DNA of 64,000 nt. Source: DATLLJ01 sp035537875. Its GTDB lineage: Bacteria; Acidobacteriota; Vicinamibacteria; Vicinamibacterales; CAVVIG01. Below are positions 17,442-25,895 of this stretch, in pieces. Where the stretch lies: the NCBI GenBank assembly GCA_035537875.1, contig DATLLJ010000035.1:32619-96618 (forward strand), written 5' to 3'. Numbering within the stretch: position 1 is the stretch's first letter; each line of letters starts with the position of its first letter. The notes below the pieces were generated by a model, which had not been told where the DNA came from, did no database searches, and saw only the letters and a list, made by a program, of their open reading frames with translations. A program made the position numbers and the translations under genes.

Positions 17442-19742
17442 ATGGGCACAAAGGACGTCATACGCTTTCCCTTTGTGGTCGTCGTGTTGGCCCTGCTCGT
17501 GTTGTCGACGTCGACAGCCCTGGCCCAGAACGCGCCGGGAACGCTCGCCCTTCAGCCCACGCAGGGAGGGACCGAGCCGGCTCGTCCCGCGCCTGGCGCT
17601 CGACCAACCGTCACCGCTCTTCTCGCCGAACAGGCCCCCACGATCGACGGCAGACTCGACGACGCGATCTGGCGCACGGCGGCGCTGATCGACACCTTTG
17701 TGCAGGAGGAACCAATCGAAGGCGCACCTGCCACGGAGCAGACCGAAGTGCGCGTTGCATTCGATCGCGAGACGCTGTTCTTCGGGATTCAAGTGCACTA
17801 CTCCGACGTGAACTTGAGACGTGCCAACCGCTCCGATCGCGACAAGCTCGACAATGACGACACGGTCACAGTCACCCTCGAGCCGTTTCTGGACTATCTG
17901 CGCGGCTATTCCTTCTCCGTGAACGGGTACGGGGTGCAGAGCGATTCCATGATCGTCGTGCAGAACAATCAGAGCAGCGCCGGCGGCAATCTTTCGTTCA
18001 ATGCGCTGTACTACTCGGGCGGGCAGCTATCTGAGGACGGATGGACAGCCGAGATCGGGATCCCCATCAAGAGCCTGCGCTATCCGAGCCGCAAAGCGGG
18101 CGAGCCGCATCGCTGGGGATTGCAGGTTCGACGCGAGATCAAGAGCAGGGACGAATCCGATGTCTGGGCCCCCGTCTCGCGCAACAATCCCAATTACCTG
18201 GCTCAGATCGGCGTCCTGACGGGGATGACCGACTTCTCGACGCAACGCAACTTCGAGCTGCTTCCGACCCTCACCGCAGTGTCGAGCACGCGGCTCAACC
18301 CGACGTCGGGCGAGTTCGTGGACGACACCTCCGGCGAAGGTGGAGTCGGCTTGAAGTACGGCATCAATTCGAATCTGACGTTCGACTTCACGTACAACCC
18401 CGACTTTTCCCAGATTGAATCGGAGACGCAGCAGATCGACGTCAATCAGCGTTTCCCGCTGCAGTACCCCGAGCTGCGGCCCTTCTTCCTCGAAGGTCAG
18501 GAGATCTTCAACATCGTCGGCATGCCGCGTGCCGTGGAAACCCGGAACATCGTTGACCCGCGCATCGGCGCCAAACTGAGCGGCAAGGTGGGCGATCGGT
18601 CGTCGATCGGTGTGCTGTTCGCGGACGACGAGGCCCCTGGCCGCACCGATCTTGAGACCGATCCCGCATTTGGCCGTCGCGCTCGAAGCGTGATCGCTCG
18701 GTACAAGTACGACTTGTACCGCAACGCGCACGTCGGCGGATTGTTCACCGATCGCGAGTTCCTGAGCAATTACAGTCGGCTCGTCGCCTTCGACACGGCC
18801 CTCCCCTTCGCGGGGACCAGAAACATCGGGTACCGCTTCTTCAAATCCGAGCTCGAAGAGAACAACGCACGCAGGAGCGGCTGGGCCATGGAAGGGACGG
18901 TTCGACAGAATGCCCGAAACTTGAGCTGGGGGGCGGTCACGACGTGGATGTCGCCGGAGTTCGCCAGTCGGCTCAGCTTCGTCCGCCGGGTGAACACCAT
19001 CGAGAACCGGTACAACGTCGGCTACAAGTGGTACCCGGAGAGCTGGATCCGCAATTGGGGTCCTGGCTTCAACGTCGGCTGGCTGCACGACTACGACGGT
19101 ATCCTCCAGAACCGCACCGACTGGAATCCCAGCGTCAGTTTCGTCTTCGACAAGAACATCACGCTCAACGCGAACGTCGCGCGCACCATGGAGCTGTATC
19201 GCGGCATCGAGTTCGTCAAGACGAACTGGACGGTATCGGGCAGCGTCAACACCAGCCGCAAAGTCCTCTTCTCGGCGGGCCTCACAAACGGGGACGAAAT
19301 CCGGTTCATCGCGAACCCGTTTCTCGGCCGGTTGATGGATTACAATGTGACCGCGACGTTCCGCCCGTTTTCGCGGTTGCAGTCGATCCTGAGAATGGAC
19401 GGCAACCGTTTCCGGGATCCAGTCAACCAGGAGCAGGAGTTCCACGTCCGCATCTGGCGTTCGACGACCACTTACCAGTTCACCTCACGCTTGCTCGTCC
19501 GGAATATCTTCGAGTTGAACAGCGGAGAGGGATCGAACCACACGTTGTTCGAGAACATCCTGTTGACGTATCGGGTGAACTCGGGCACCGTCTTCTACTT
19601 CGGTTACGACGATCGCTTCAAGGAGGGCGGGGCGATCAACCCACAGCTGTTCTCCGATCCCACCTACCGCCGAACCAACCGAGCCGTATTTACCAAGCTC
19701 CAGTACCTCTTCAGGAGCGGTGGTACCGGCAGCGAGAGTTAG
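17442..19742 (+). CDS. CBM9-like/DUF5916 outer-surface protein, paralogue 3
   Basis: A 766-residue protein with GGGAGA before ATG 17442 and a signal peptide ending STALAQN. The CBM9-like domain begins at IDGRLDDAIWRTAALIDTF, and the barrel-like part shows LTFDFTYNPDFSQIESE and RPFFLEGQEIFNIVG. It is cotranscribed with paralogue 2 in all likelihood (34 bp gap). The main differences from its siblings lie in the linker and in loops of the C-terminal half, which is where ligand or partner specificity could differ (inference). Confidence 0.85.
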   Translation: MGTKDVIRFPFVVVVLALLVLSTSTALAQNAPGTLALQPTQGGTEPARPAPGARPTVTALLAEQAPTIDGRLDDAIWRTAALIDTFVQEEPIEGAPATEQTEVRVAFDRETLFFGIQVHYSDVNLRRANRSDRDKLDNDDTVTVTLEPFLDYLRGYSFSVNGYGVQSDSMIVVQNNQSSAGGNLSFNALYYSGGQLSEDGWTAEIGIPIKSLRYPSRKAGEPHRWGLQVRREIKSRDESDVWAPVSRNNPNYLAQIGVLTGMTDFSTQRNFELLPTLTAVSSTRLNPTSGEFVDDTSGEGGVGLKYGINSNLTFDFTYNPDFSQIESETQQIDVNQRFPLQYPELRPFFLEGQEIFNIVGMPRAVETRNIVDPRIGAKLSGKVGDRSSIGVLFADDEAPGRTDLETDPAFGRRARSVIARYKYDLYRNAHVGGLFTDREFLSNYSRLVAFDTALPFAGTRNIGYRFFKSELEENNARRSGWAMEGTVRQNARNLSWGAVTTWMSPEFASRLSFVRRVNTIENRYNVGYKWYPESWIRNWGPGFNVGWLHDYDGILQNRTDWNPSVSFVFDKNITLNANVARTMELYRGIEFVKTNWTVSGSVNTSRKVLFSAGLTNGDEIRFIANPFLGRLMDYNVTATFRPFSRLQSILRMDGNRFRDPVNQEQEFHVRIWRSTTTYQFTSRLLVRNIFELNSGEGSNHTLFENILLTYRVNSGTVFYFGYDDRFKEGGAINPQLFSDPTYRRTNRAVFTKLQYLFRSGGTGSES

Positions 19743-19956
19743 TTCGGCGACGACTCGAGATGACAGCGAAGACAGTCAGCTGTCGTCGTACAGAACTCAT
19801 CCATACCTCGCATACACGTCGCACTCGCCCGTGTTTTCTGCCTTTTGTGTAGCGGCTGTGTAGTTCCTACCGGAACAGCGGTCGCACCGAGTAGCGAGTC
19901 ACTTGCCGCGCGAATCGAATCTAGAAATTTCCTAGACATCTGCGCCTAGTCTGCTT

Positions 19957-19972
19957 TGGCGACGACTTTGCC
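19957..19972 (+). promoter_or_regulatory. sigma-54-like -24/-12 promoter
   Basis: TGGC at 19957-19960 and TTGCC at 19968-19972 have the exact 7-nt gap of the consensus TGGC-N7-TTGC, with GG and GC ten bases apart. The predicted start is about 19 nt before the ATG at 20002. Upstream, GTTCC-N4-GGAAC at 19863-19876 and TCTAG-N7-CTAGA near 19919 are small inverted repeats that could bind an activator. The remainder of 19743-20001 shows nothing else. Confidence 0.45.
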
Positions 19973-20001
19973 AGTGTCCGCGAGCAAAGGACGACACCCT
20001 C

Positions 20002-22566
20002 ATGCTCAGATGGCGCAGAGCCGCCGTGATCGGCGGAACGTTCGTGGTGTGTACCACTGCAAGTTCAGTCCAGGCTCAAACGGGTCCACGCATCGCGTGG
20101 GACGGTCAGGTCGCGCCGGCGATCAGTGGGTACGCGGTCACGATCGATGGCGTTCGCACCAACTACGGGACGAGCCCGGTGATTAATGGCGCCTGCGGAT
20201 GTTCCATCCCAGCCCCCTTCTCAGGTGGTAGACACACGATTGTCGTCATCGCCTACAACTCGAGCGGCGAGACGCCATCGGCGCCGCTCACCGTCGGACC
20301 GGTCGCCAACGCTGGTGGACCTTACTCTGGTACGGCCGGCGCTGCGGTCGCCGTCATCGGCAGCAGCTCGGTGGCGCCCACAGGCAGCCTGACCAACTAC
20401 ACCTGGCGCTGGGGAGACGGAACGGCCGATACGAGCTCGTCTTCGGCGTCCGCGTCGCACGTGTACGCGGCGAGCGGCACATTTACGGTCACGCTGACGG
20501 TGAGAGACAACGCAGGCGCGACGGCGTCGGCCTCAACGACCGCGACGATAGCCAGCGCCGCCCAGGCGCCGGCGGCTCTGCCGACGCCCTGGCTCACTCA
20601 AGACATCGGAAACGTTGGTCTCGCAGGAAGCGCGTCGTATTCGTCCGGCCGATTCACGGTGGCTGGCGCCGGCGTGGACATCTATGGAAACGCAGACGCT
20701 TTCCGGTATGTGTACCACCCGCTTGCCGGTGACGGTCAGATCGTCGCCCGCGTGGTCAGCACTCAAAACACGCACATCTACGCGAAGGCCGGCGTGATGA
20801 TCCGGGAGTCGTTGACGCCCGGATCACCGCAAGCGGCCGTTGTGCTTCTTCCGGATGGCACAATCGAGTTCCTGACGAGATCGGTGGCCAATGGCGCGAC
20901 CACGATTCCCGGCACGACATCGCAGTCGCCGCCGACGTGGCTGAAACTCGTGCGCACAGGAAACTCCATCGTCGCGTCGGTATCGGCCGACGGATCCGCA
21001 TGGTCTGTAGTCGGGACGACGAACGTGACGATGACCGCTACCGTCCAGATCGGCCTCGCCGTCACGAGCCATACGACGTCGCAGTTGAACACATCGGTGT
21101 TCGACAATGTGAGCGTCACGACCGGCAGCTCGACACAGCCGCCGGCAACTCCAAGCTCTCCGATGCCGAGCAACGGGGCCACCGGGGTGGCGCTGACATC
21201 AAGTCTGACGTGGAGCGCGATTGGCGCGACTTCTTACGACGTCCGTTTCGGCACGACCAATCCACCGCCACAGGTAGCCACTGCCCTGGCTTCGCCGTCG
21301 TACCGCCCGGCATCGATGAACGGCAATACGAAGTACTACTGGCAGGTCGTCGCCCGAAACGCCGGCGGATCCTCCACCGGTCCGGTCTGGTCGTTTACAG
21401 CAGCACCTCAATCAACCAGCACAGCCGTGCCGGCTCCGTGGGCGAATCAGGACATCGGTAGCGTGGGGTTGACCGGCAGCGCGTCATTGTCATCGGGCAC
21501 CTTCTCCGTGTCGGGAAGCGGCAACGATATCTGGGGCAAGTCTGACGCCTTCCACTACGTCCACCAGCCACTGACGGGCGACGGTCAGATCGTGGCTCGC
21601 GTGACGAGCCTGGAGAATACTCATAGCGCCGCCGCGGCCGGGATCATGGTTCGAGACACCCTGACGGCCGGATCGCGGCATGTGCTCTTGTCCGTGAGTC
21701 CCGGTGGCGACGTCGGACTTCTTCGCCGAGCCAACTCGGGCGGCACCACGTCGAACGTTGCGAGTGGCTCGCAGTCCACGCCCGCCTGGCTCAAGCTCGT
21801 CCGGGTTGGGTCGACCATCACCGGTTACGTTTCCAATAACGGTTCGGCGTGGACCCAGGTTGGATCCACGACGCTGACGCTCGGCTCGACACCCTCCATT
21901 GGGTTAATCGTCACCAGCCATGACGATACGACGCTGAACACGGCGACCTTCGACTCCGTCAGCGTCACGTACGGCGGATCCGCACCACCCCCGACAACCT
22001 CCAGCGGCAACGTCGTCATCTACGCGAGCGATATCCCCGCATCCGCGCGTCACGGCTCGTGGCAGACCGCCAGCGATCCGCTGTCGCCTGGTCTCGTGAA
22101 ACTCAGGACTCCTGACAACGGCTTCCAGAGCTCGTCGGCACCCTTGGCGGCGCCGACGGATTACGTGGACGTCACGTTCAATGCCGACGCGAACAAGCCT
22201 TATCGTCTCTGGCTGCGCCTGCGCGCGTCCGGCAATTCCGTGTCCAACGATTCCGTATGGGTGCAGTTTTCAGACGCACTGGTCAATGGAAGCCCGATGT
22301 TCCGAACGAACACGACGTCGGGCCTGCTCGTCAATCTCGTGGAAGATGCTTCGACCTTCCCGTTGGACTGGGGCTGGCGGAACACGACTTACTGGCTATC
22401 GCAGCCGACGACGTTCACATTCCCCACGAGCGGAATGCACACAATCCGGATTCAGGTTCGTGAAGACGGCGTCGAGTTCGATCAGATTGTCCTGAGTCCC
22501 ACCACGTATCTGAACACGCCGCCTGGGCCGATGACGGGAGATTCGACAATCGTTCCAAAAGAGTGA
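20002..22566 (+). CDS. large secreted multidomain adhesin-like protein (PKD, paired lectin-like domains, Fn3-like)
   Basis: An 854-residue exported protein (signal peptide cut near SVQAQT). Domains in order: an N-terminal Ig/Fn-like strand region; PKD-type repeat around 100-185 (NAGGPYSGTAG, YTWRWGDG, VTLTVRDNAG); a DUF1349/concanavalin-like beta-sandwich about 195-375 (PWLTQDIGNVGL, AGVMIRESLTPGS); an Fn3-like segment about 380-465; a second copy of the beta-sandwich about 470-655 (PWANQDIGSVGL, AGIMVRDTLTAGS); and a C-terminal CBM-like domain. No catalytic residues are evident. It likely binds extracellular polymers. A sigma-54-like promoter lies 30 bp upstream and a strong hairpin follows. 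Confidence 0.85.
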   Translation: MLRWRRAAVIGGTFVVCTTASSVQAQTGPRIAWDGQVAPAISGYAVTIDGVRTNYGTSPVINGACGCSIPAPFSGGRHTIVVIAYNSSGETPSAPLTVGPVANAGGPYSGTAGAAVAVIGSSSVAPTGSLTNYTWRWGDGTADTSSSSASASHVYAASGTFTVTLTVRDNAGATASASTTATIASAAQAPAALPTPWLTQDIGNVGLAGSASYSSGRFTVAGAGVDIYGNADAFRYVYHPLAGDGQIVARVVSTQNTHIYAKAGVMIRESLTPGSPQAAVVLLPDGTIEFLTRSVANGATTIPGTTSQSPPTWLKLVRTGNSIVASVSADGSAWSVVGTTNVTMTATVQIGLAVTSHTTSQLNTSVFDNVSVTTGSSTQPPATPSSPMPSNGATGVALTSSLTWSAIGATSYDVRFGTTNPPPQVATALASPSYRPASMNGNTKYYWQVVARNAGGSSTGPVWSFTAAPQSTSTAVPAPWANQDIGSVGLTGSASLSSGTFSVSGSGNDIWGKSDAFHYVHQPLTGDGQIVARVTSLENTHSAAAAGIMVRDTLTAGSRHVLLSVSPGGDVGLLRRANSGGTTSNVASGSQSTPAWLKLVRVGSTITGYVSNNGSAWTQVGSTTLTLGSTPSIGLIVTSHDDTTLNTATFDSVSVTYGGSAPPPTTSSGNVVIYASDIPASARHGSWQTASDPLSPGLVKLRTPDNGFQSSSAPLAAPTDYVDVTFNADANKPYRLWLRLRASGNSVSNDSVWVQFSDALVNGSPMFRTNTTSGLLVNLVEDASTFPLDWGWRNTTYWLSQPTTFTFPTSGMHTIRIQVREDGVEFDQIVLSPTTYLNTPPGPMTGDSTIVPKE

Positions 22567-22576
22567 AAATTCGCCA

Positions 22577-22607
22577 CCAGAGCAGCCGGCGCTTCCGGCT
22601 GCTCTGG
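22577..22607 (+). terminator. perfect 13-bp hairpin terminator
   Basis: CCAGAGCAGCCGG pairs perfectly with CCGGCTGCTCTGG around CGCTT, 10 bp after the adhesin stop and 28 bp before the histidine kinase start. It should separate the two transcripts, although no U-tract follows. Confidence 0.7.
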
Positions 22608-22635
22608 AGCCCGTCATCGACCGAAACACGAAAAG

Positions 22636-25083
22636 ATGACGTGGCTCGCTGGCGGCGTCCTGTACTCGGTGGCCTATCTCGTCGCCGGCTCGTACTTGCG
22701 CGGAAATGCAACCTCGCTGGTCTGGCTCCGGATCGGCGCGCTTCTGATCCCTCCGCTCGTCGGCATTGTCATCATCGCCAGACGCCGCCAGGAATGGAGA
22801 GGCTGCCAGTGGCTCTTCTGGGCGACCATCGCTCTCGGTCTCTCGACAACCGCCATCGGCATCGTCGGCTGGACCGTCGACGAAATGCTCCTCGAGCACG
22901 AGACGTCGTGGCTCGGTTGGTACACGGTGTTCGCGCTGTTCGGTTCGATTGCTCCCCTGTTTGCGATGCTGGCTCAGCCCCACCGCGGGACGAGAGAATC
23001 GTCGACAGCCAGCACCGCCGTGGATATCGCCGGCATCGCGGTGATGACCGGGTTCCTGTATTCACACTTCGTGGTCGGCTCGAATCTGTCGCCGCTCACG
23101 ACCCGGGAACCGTCGCTGCCGCTGGTTCTCCTGCACGAGCTGCAGCAGCTGCTGGTGTTCGCGGCGCTCGCCGTGGCGGCGCTCGCTTCCAGAGGCTCGA
23201 CGTGGGCCGCGACCTACCGACGTCTGGCACTCGGCCTGCTGGTCAGCTTCACCATCCTGACGATTAGCAATCTCGGAATCCTGCAGGGCCTGTACCGGTC
23301 CGGCGGCGTCTACGACGTGATCTGGATTCTACCGTTTGCGTTCTTCGCGTGGGCGGCGGCATCAGCTCCAGGATCGCTCGACGACGAACAGACCGCTGCC
23401 AACCATCCGGTGACGCCGTCACGCCCGTGGGTGGTCTTCGGATCGCTCGCGACGCTGCCGATTCTCGATTTCGGCCTCCGGCAGGTCGTGCCGATCGATC
23501 CATCGCTCGAAGGCTTCCGCGACCTGTCGATGGTCATCACGATATTCTCCGTCCTGCCGCTGCTGATGGCGCGGCTGGCGGTCGAAAACGCCGACGCCCA
23601 GCACGCCGACCGCCGGCGCCTCCTTCTGGCTGCGGCGACCGAACAGGCCGGCGATCTCATCTCGATCATGACGCCGTCCGGCGACATCGAATACGCGAAC
23701 GCCGCGTTCTGCCGCGCGCTCGGCTTCGAGTCCGATGAAGTGAGTCAGATGACGGCCACTGACTTTCTGTCGAGAGAATCGCACCCGCAGCTCGATGCCA
23801 TCCGCGCGGAATTGCCAAGGCACGTGTGGCGCGGCACCTTCGTTCGACGGCGCAAGGACGGCTCGACGTTCCAGTCGGCCACGAGCGTCGTCGCGCTCAC
23901 GGACGCTGCCGGACAGGTGACCAACTTCGTCGCCGTCGAGAGGGACACCACGCATGAGGCCCAACTGCGCGACCAGCTGATTCACAGCGAGCGTCTCGCG
24001 GCGGTCGGGCAACTCGTCTCCGGCGTCGCGCACGAACTCAACAACCCGCTGCAGTCGATTGTCGGGTTCACCGATCTGCTCATGGCGTCCGAGCGCCGGC
24101 CGGAGGTGCGCAGCGATCTCGAACAGGTCCATGCCGCGGCCGGCCGCGCCGCCAAGATCGTCCATAACCTGCTCGCCTTCGTTCGCCGCTCGTCGACCGA
24201 ACGCAGACCGGCAAGTCTCAACGACGTCGTCCAAAGTACCGTTTCGTTGCGGAGGTACGAGCTCGTAACGACCGGCCTCGCGGTCGATGAGACGTACGAG
24301 GACCATCTTCCGCCAGTGCTGGTCAACCCAGAGGAGATTCAGCAGATCATCCTCAATATCGTGCTCAACGCCGAGCAGGCGATGCGGACCGCGGCTCGCG
24401 GGCGATTGTCCGTACGCACCTTGCGGGCAAGCGCGACCGAGATCGCCGTCGAGATTTACGACGATGGACCGGGTGTGCCGCAGGCTCTTGCCGGTCGGAT
24501 CTTCGAGCCATTCTTCTCGACGAAGGACGTCGGTGAAGGAACTGGCCTCGGACTGTCGCTCGCATTGGGTATTGCCGAGGCCCACGGAGGTGGCCTGACG
24601 CTCGTGCCCACGACGTCCGGCGCCTGCTTTCGCTTGACGTTGCCGATTGCACCGTTGACGGACCAGGCGAAGACGGACGCTTCGTCTCAGGCTCTTGCCG
24701 TCGCGGCCGTGAACGGTCGCCGGGCGCTCGTCGTCGATGACGAGCCGGCCCTGCGGCGAATGCTTCAACGTTTGCTGACGCGCCGGGGATTCACCGTGGA
24801 TCTGGCGGAGGATGGCGATCGCGCCTCCAGCCTGCTCGAGCGTCACCGCTACGACGTGATCTTCTCCGACGTGCAGATGCCGAATATGGGTGGGCTGGCT
24901 CTCCTCCAATGGATCCGCCAGCGGCAACCGGCCTCGGCTTCCGCGTTCGTCTTCGTCATGGGCGGGCTCGTCACGCCTGAGCTTCAATCGGCGATCGAAT
25001 CTTCCCGCATTCCCGTGCTGTCGAAACCATTTGGCGCCGCTTCGTTCGACGCGCTGCTCGGGGACCTGTTTTCCGCCGCCTGA
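22636..25083 (+). CDS. membrane hybrid histidine kinase (PAS-HisKA-HATPase-REC)
   Basis: An 815-residue protein. About eight hydrophobic helices fill residues 1-315, forming a membrane sensor. A PAS domain follows at about 330-440 (SGDIEYANAAFCRALGF). HisKA has phospho-acceptor His466 in GVAHELNNPLQ. The ATPase domain has NIVLNAEQA, DDGPGVP and GTGLGLSLA at 570-645. The C-terminal receiver has acidic DDEP near 701, Asp745 (IFSDVQMP) and Lys797 (LSKPF), but the usual Thr/Ser switch position reads Met775 (VFVMGG). The output is unknown; no partner DNA-binding regulator is adjacent. The TPR gene follows 20 bp later. Confidence 0.92.
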   Translation: MTWLAGGVLYSVAYLVAGSYLRGNATSLVWLRIGALLIPPLVGIVIIARRRQEWRGCQWLFWATIALGLSTTAIGIVGWTVDEMLLEHETSWLGWYTVFALFGSIAPLFAMLAQPHRGTRESSTASTAVDIAGIAVMTGFLYSHFVVGSNLSPLTTREPSLPLVLLHELQQLLVFAALAVAALASRGSTWAATYRRLALGLLVSFTILTISNLGILQGLYRSGGVYDVIWILPFAFFAWAAASAPGSLDDEQTAANHPVTPSRPWVVFGSLATLPILDFGLRQVVPIDPSLEGFRDLSMVITIFSVLPLLMARLAVENADAQHADRRRLLLAAATEQAGDLISIMTPSGDIEYANAAFCRALGFESDEVSQMTATDFLSRESHPQLDAIRAELPRHVWRGTFVRRRKDGSTFQSATSVVALTDAAGQVTNFVAVERDTTHEAQLRDQLIHSERLAAVGQLVSGVAHELNNPLQSIVGFTDLLMASERRPEVRSDLEQVHAAAGRAAKIVHNLLAFVRRSSTERRPASLNDVVQSTVSLRRYELVTTGLAVDETYEDHLPPVLVNPEEIQQIILNIVLNAEQAMRTAARGRLSVRTLRASATEIAVEIYDDGPGVPQALAGRIFEPFFSTKDVGEGTGLGLSLALGIAEAHGGGLTLVPTTSGACFRLTLPIAPLTDQAKTDASSQALAVAAVNGRRALVVDDEPALRRMLQRLLTRRGFTVDLAEDGDRASSLLERHRYDVIFSDVQMPNMGGLALLQWIRQRQPASASAFVFVMGGLVTPELQSAIESSRIPVLSKPFGAASFDALLGDLFSAA

Positions 25084-25103
25084 GGGTTGATATCATCCGC
25101 GTG

Positions 25104-25838
25104 ATGGGGGTCCGGCCCGTCCTGTTCTTCCCGGCGATTGCGCTTCTCTGTGTCTCCGCGAGCCCGATGTCGGCGCAGCCGCCGAGCGAGAGTCCGGATC
25201 AGCTGTACGCCAGACGCGCCGACCTGTCCAGCGCCCGACAGGCCGCGGATCGGTGGCGGACGGCCCTTCAACGCAATCCCAAGGATTTCGAGGCGGCGTG
25301 GAAGCTCGCCCGCGCAGACTACTGGCTCGGCGGCCACGCGCCCGAAACCGATCGCCGGGCGTTCCTGGAGAACGGCATCGAGGCAGGCGAGACGGCCGCG
25401 ACGATCGCGTCAGACCGGCCGGAGGGTCATTTCTGGATGGCCGCCAACATGGGCGCGCTGGCGGAATCGTTCGGCCTCCGTGCCGGCCTGAAGTACCGCA
25501 AGCCGGTCCGCGAGCGCCTGGAGCTCGTCCTGAAGATCGATCCAGCTTTTCAACAGGGGTCGGCCGATCGCGCCCTGGGTCGCTGGTACTTCAAAGTCCC
25601 TCGCCTCTTTGGCGGCAGCCGGAAACGAGCCGAGGACCATCTGCGCGCATCGCTGAAGTACAACCCGAACAGCACCGCTTCACACTTCTTTCTTGCCGAA
25701 GTCCTCGCCGCCGACAACCGCAACGCCGAAGCCCGAGACGAGCTCCAGCGGGTGCTCGACGCGCCGCTCGATCCGGAGTGGACGCCCGAGGATCAGGAGT
25801 TCAAGGCGAAGGCGAAAGCGATGCTGGCCACGATCTAG
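25104..25838 (+). CDS. secreted TPR-type protein
   Basis: A 244-residue protein from ATG 25104 (an in-frame GTG immediately precedes it). It has a signal peptide cut near SPMSAQ. The mature part is helical with tetratricopeptide-like repeats: QAADRWRTALQRNPKDFEA, then KYRKPVRERLELVLKIDPA and RAEDHLRASLKYNPNSTAS. These are scaffolds for protein-protein contact, here in the periplasm. It is probably cotranscribed with the hybrid kinase and might modulate its sensing; that is inference only. Confidence 0.8.
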   Translation: MGVRPVLFFPAIALLCVSASPMSAQPPSESPDQLYARRADLSSARQAADRWRTALQRNPKDFEAAWKLARADYWLGGHAPETDRRAFLENGIEAGETAATIASDRPEGHFWMAANMGALAESFGLRAGLKYRKPVRERLELVLKIDPAFQQGSADRALGRWYFKVPRLFGGSRKRAEDHLRASLKYNPNSTASHFFLAEVLAADNRNAEARDELQRVLDAPLDPEWTPEDQEFKAKAKAMLATI

Positions 25839-25895
25839 CGGCACGTTCTTGGTCCACGGTGCGGCAGACCGCTCCAGCCGATACGGAACCCGCCA

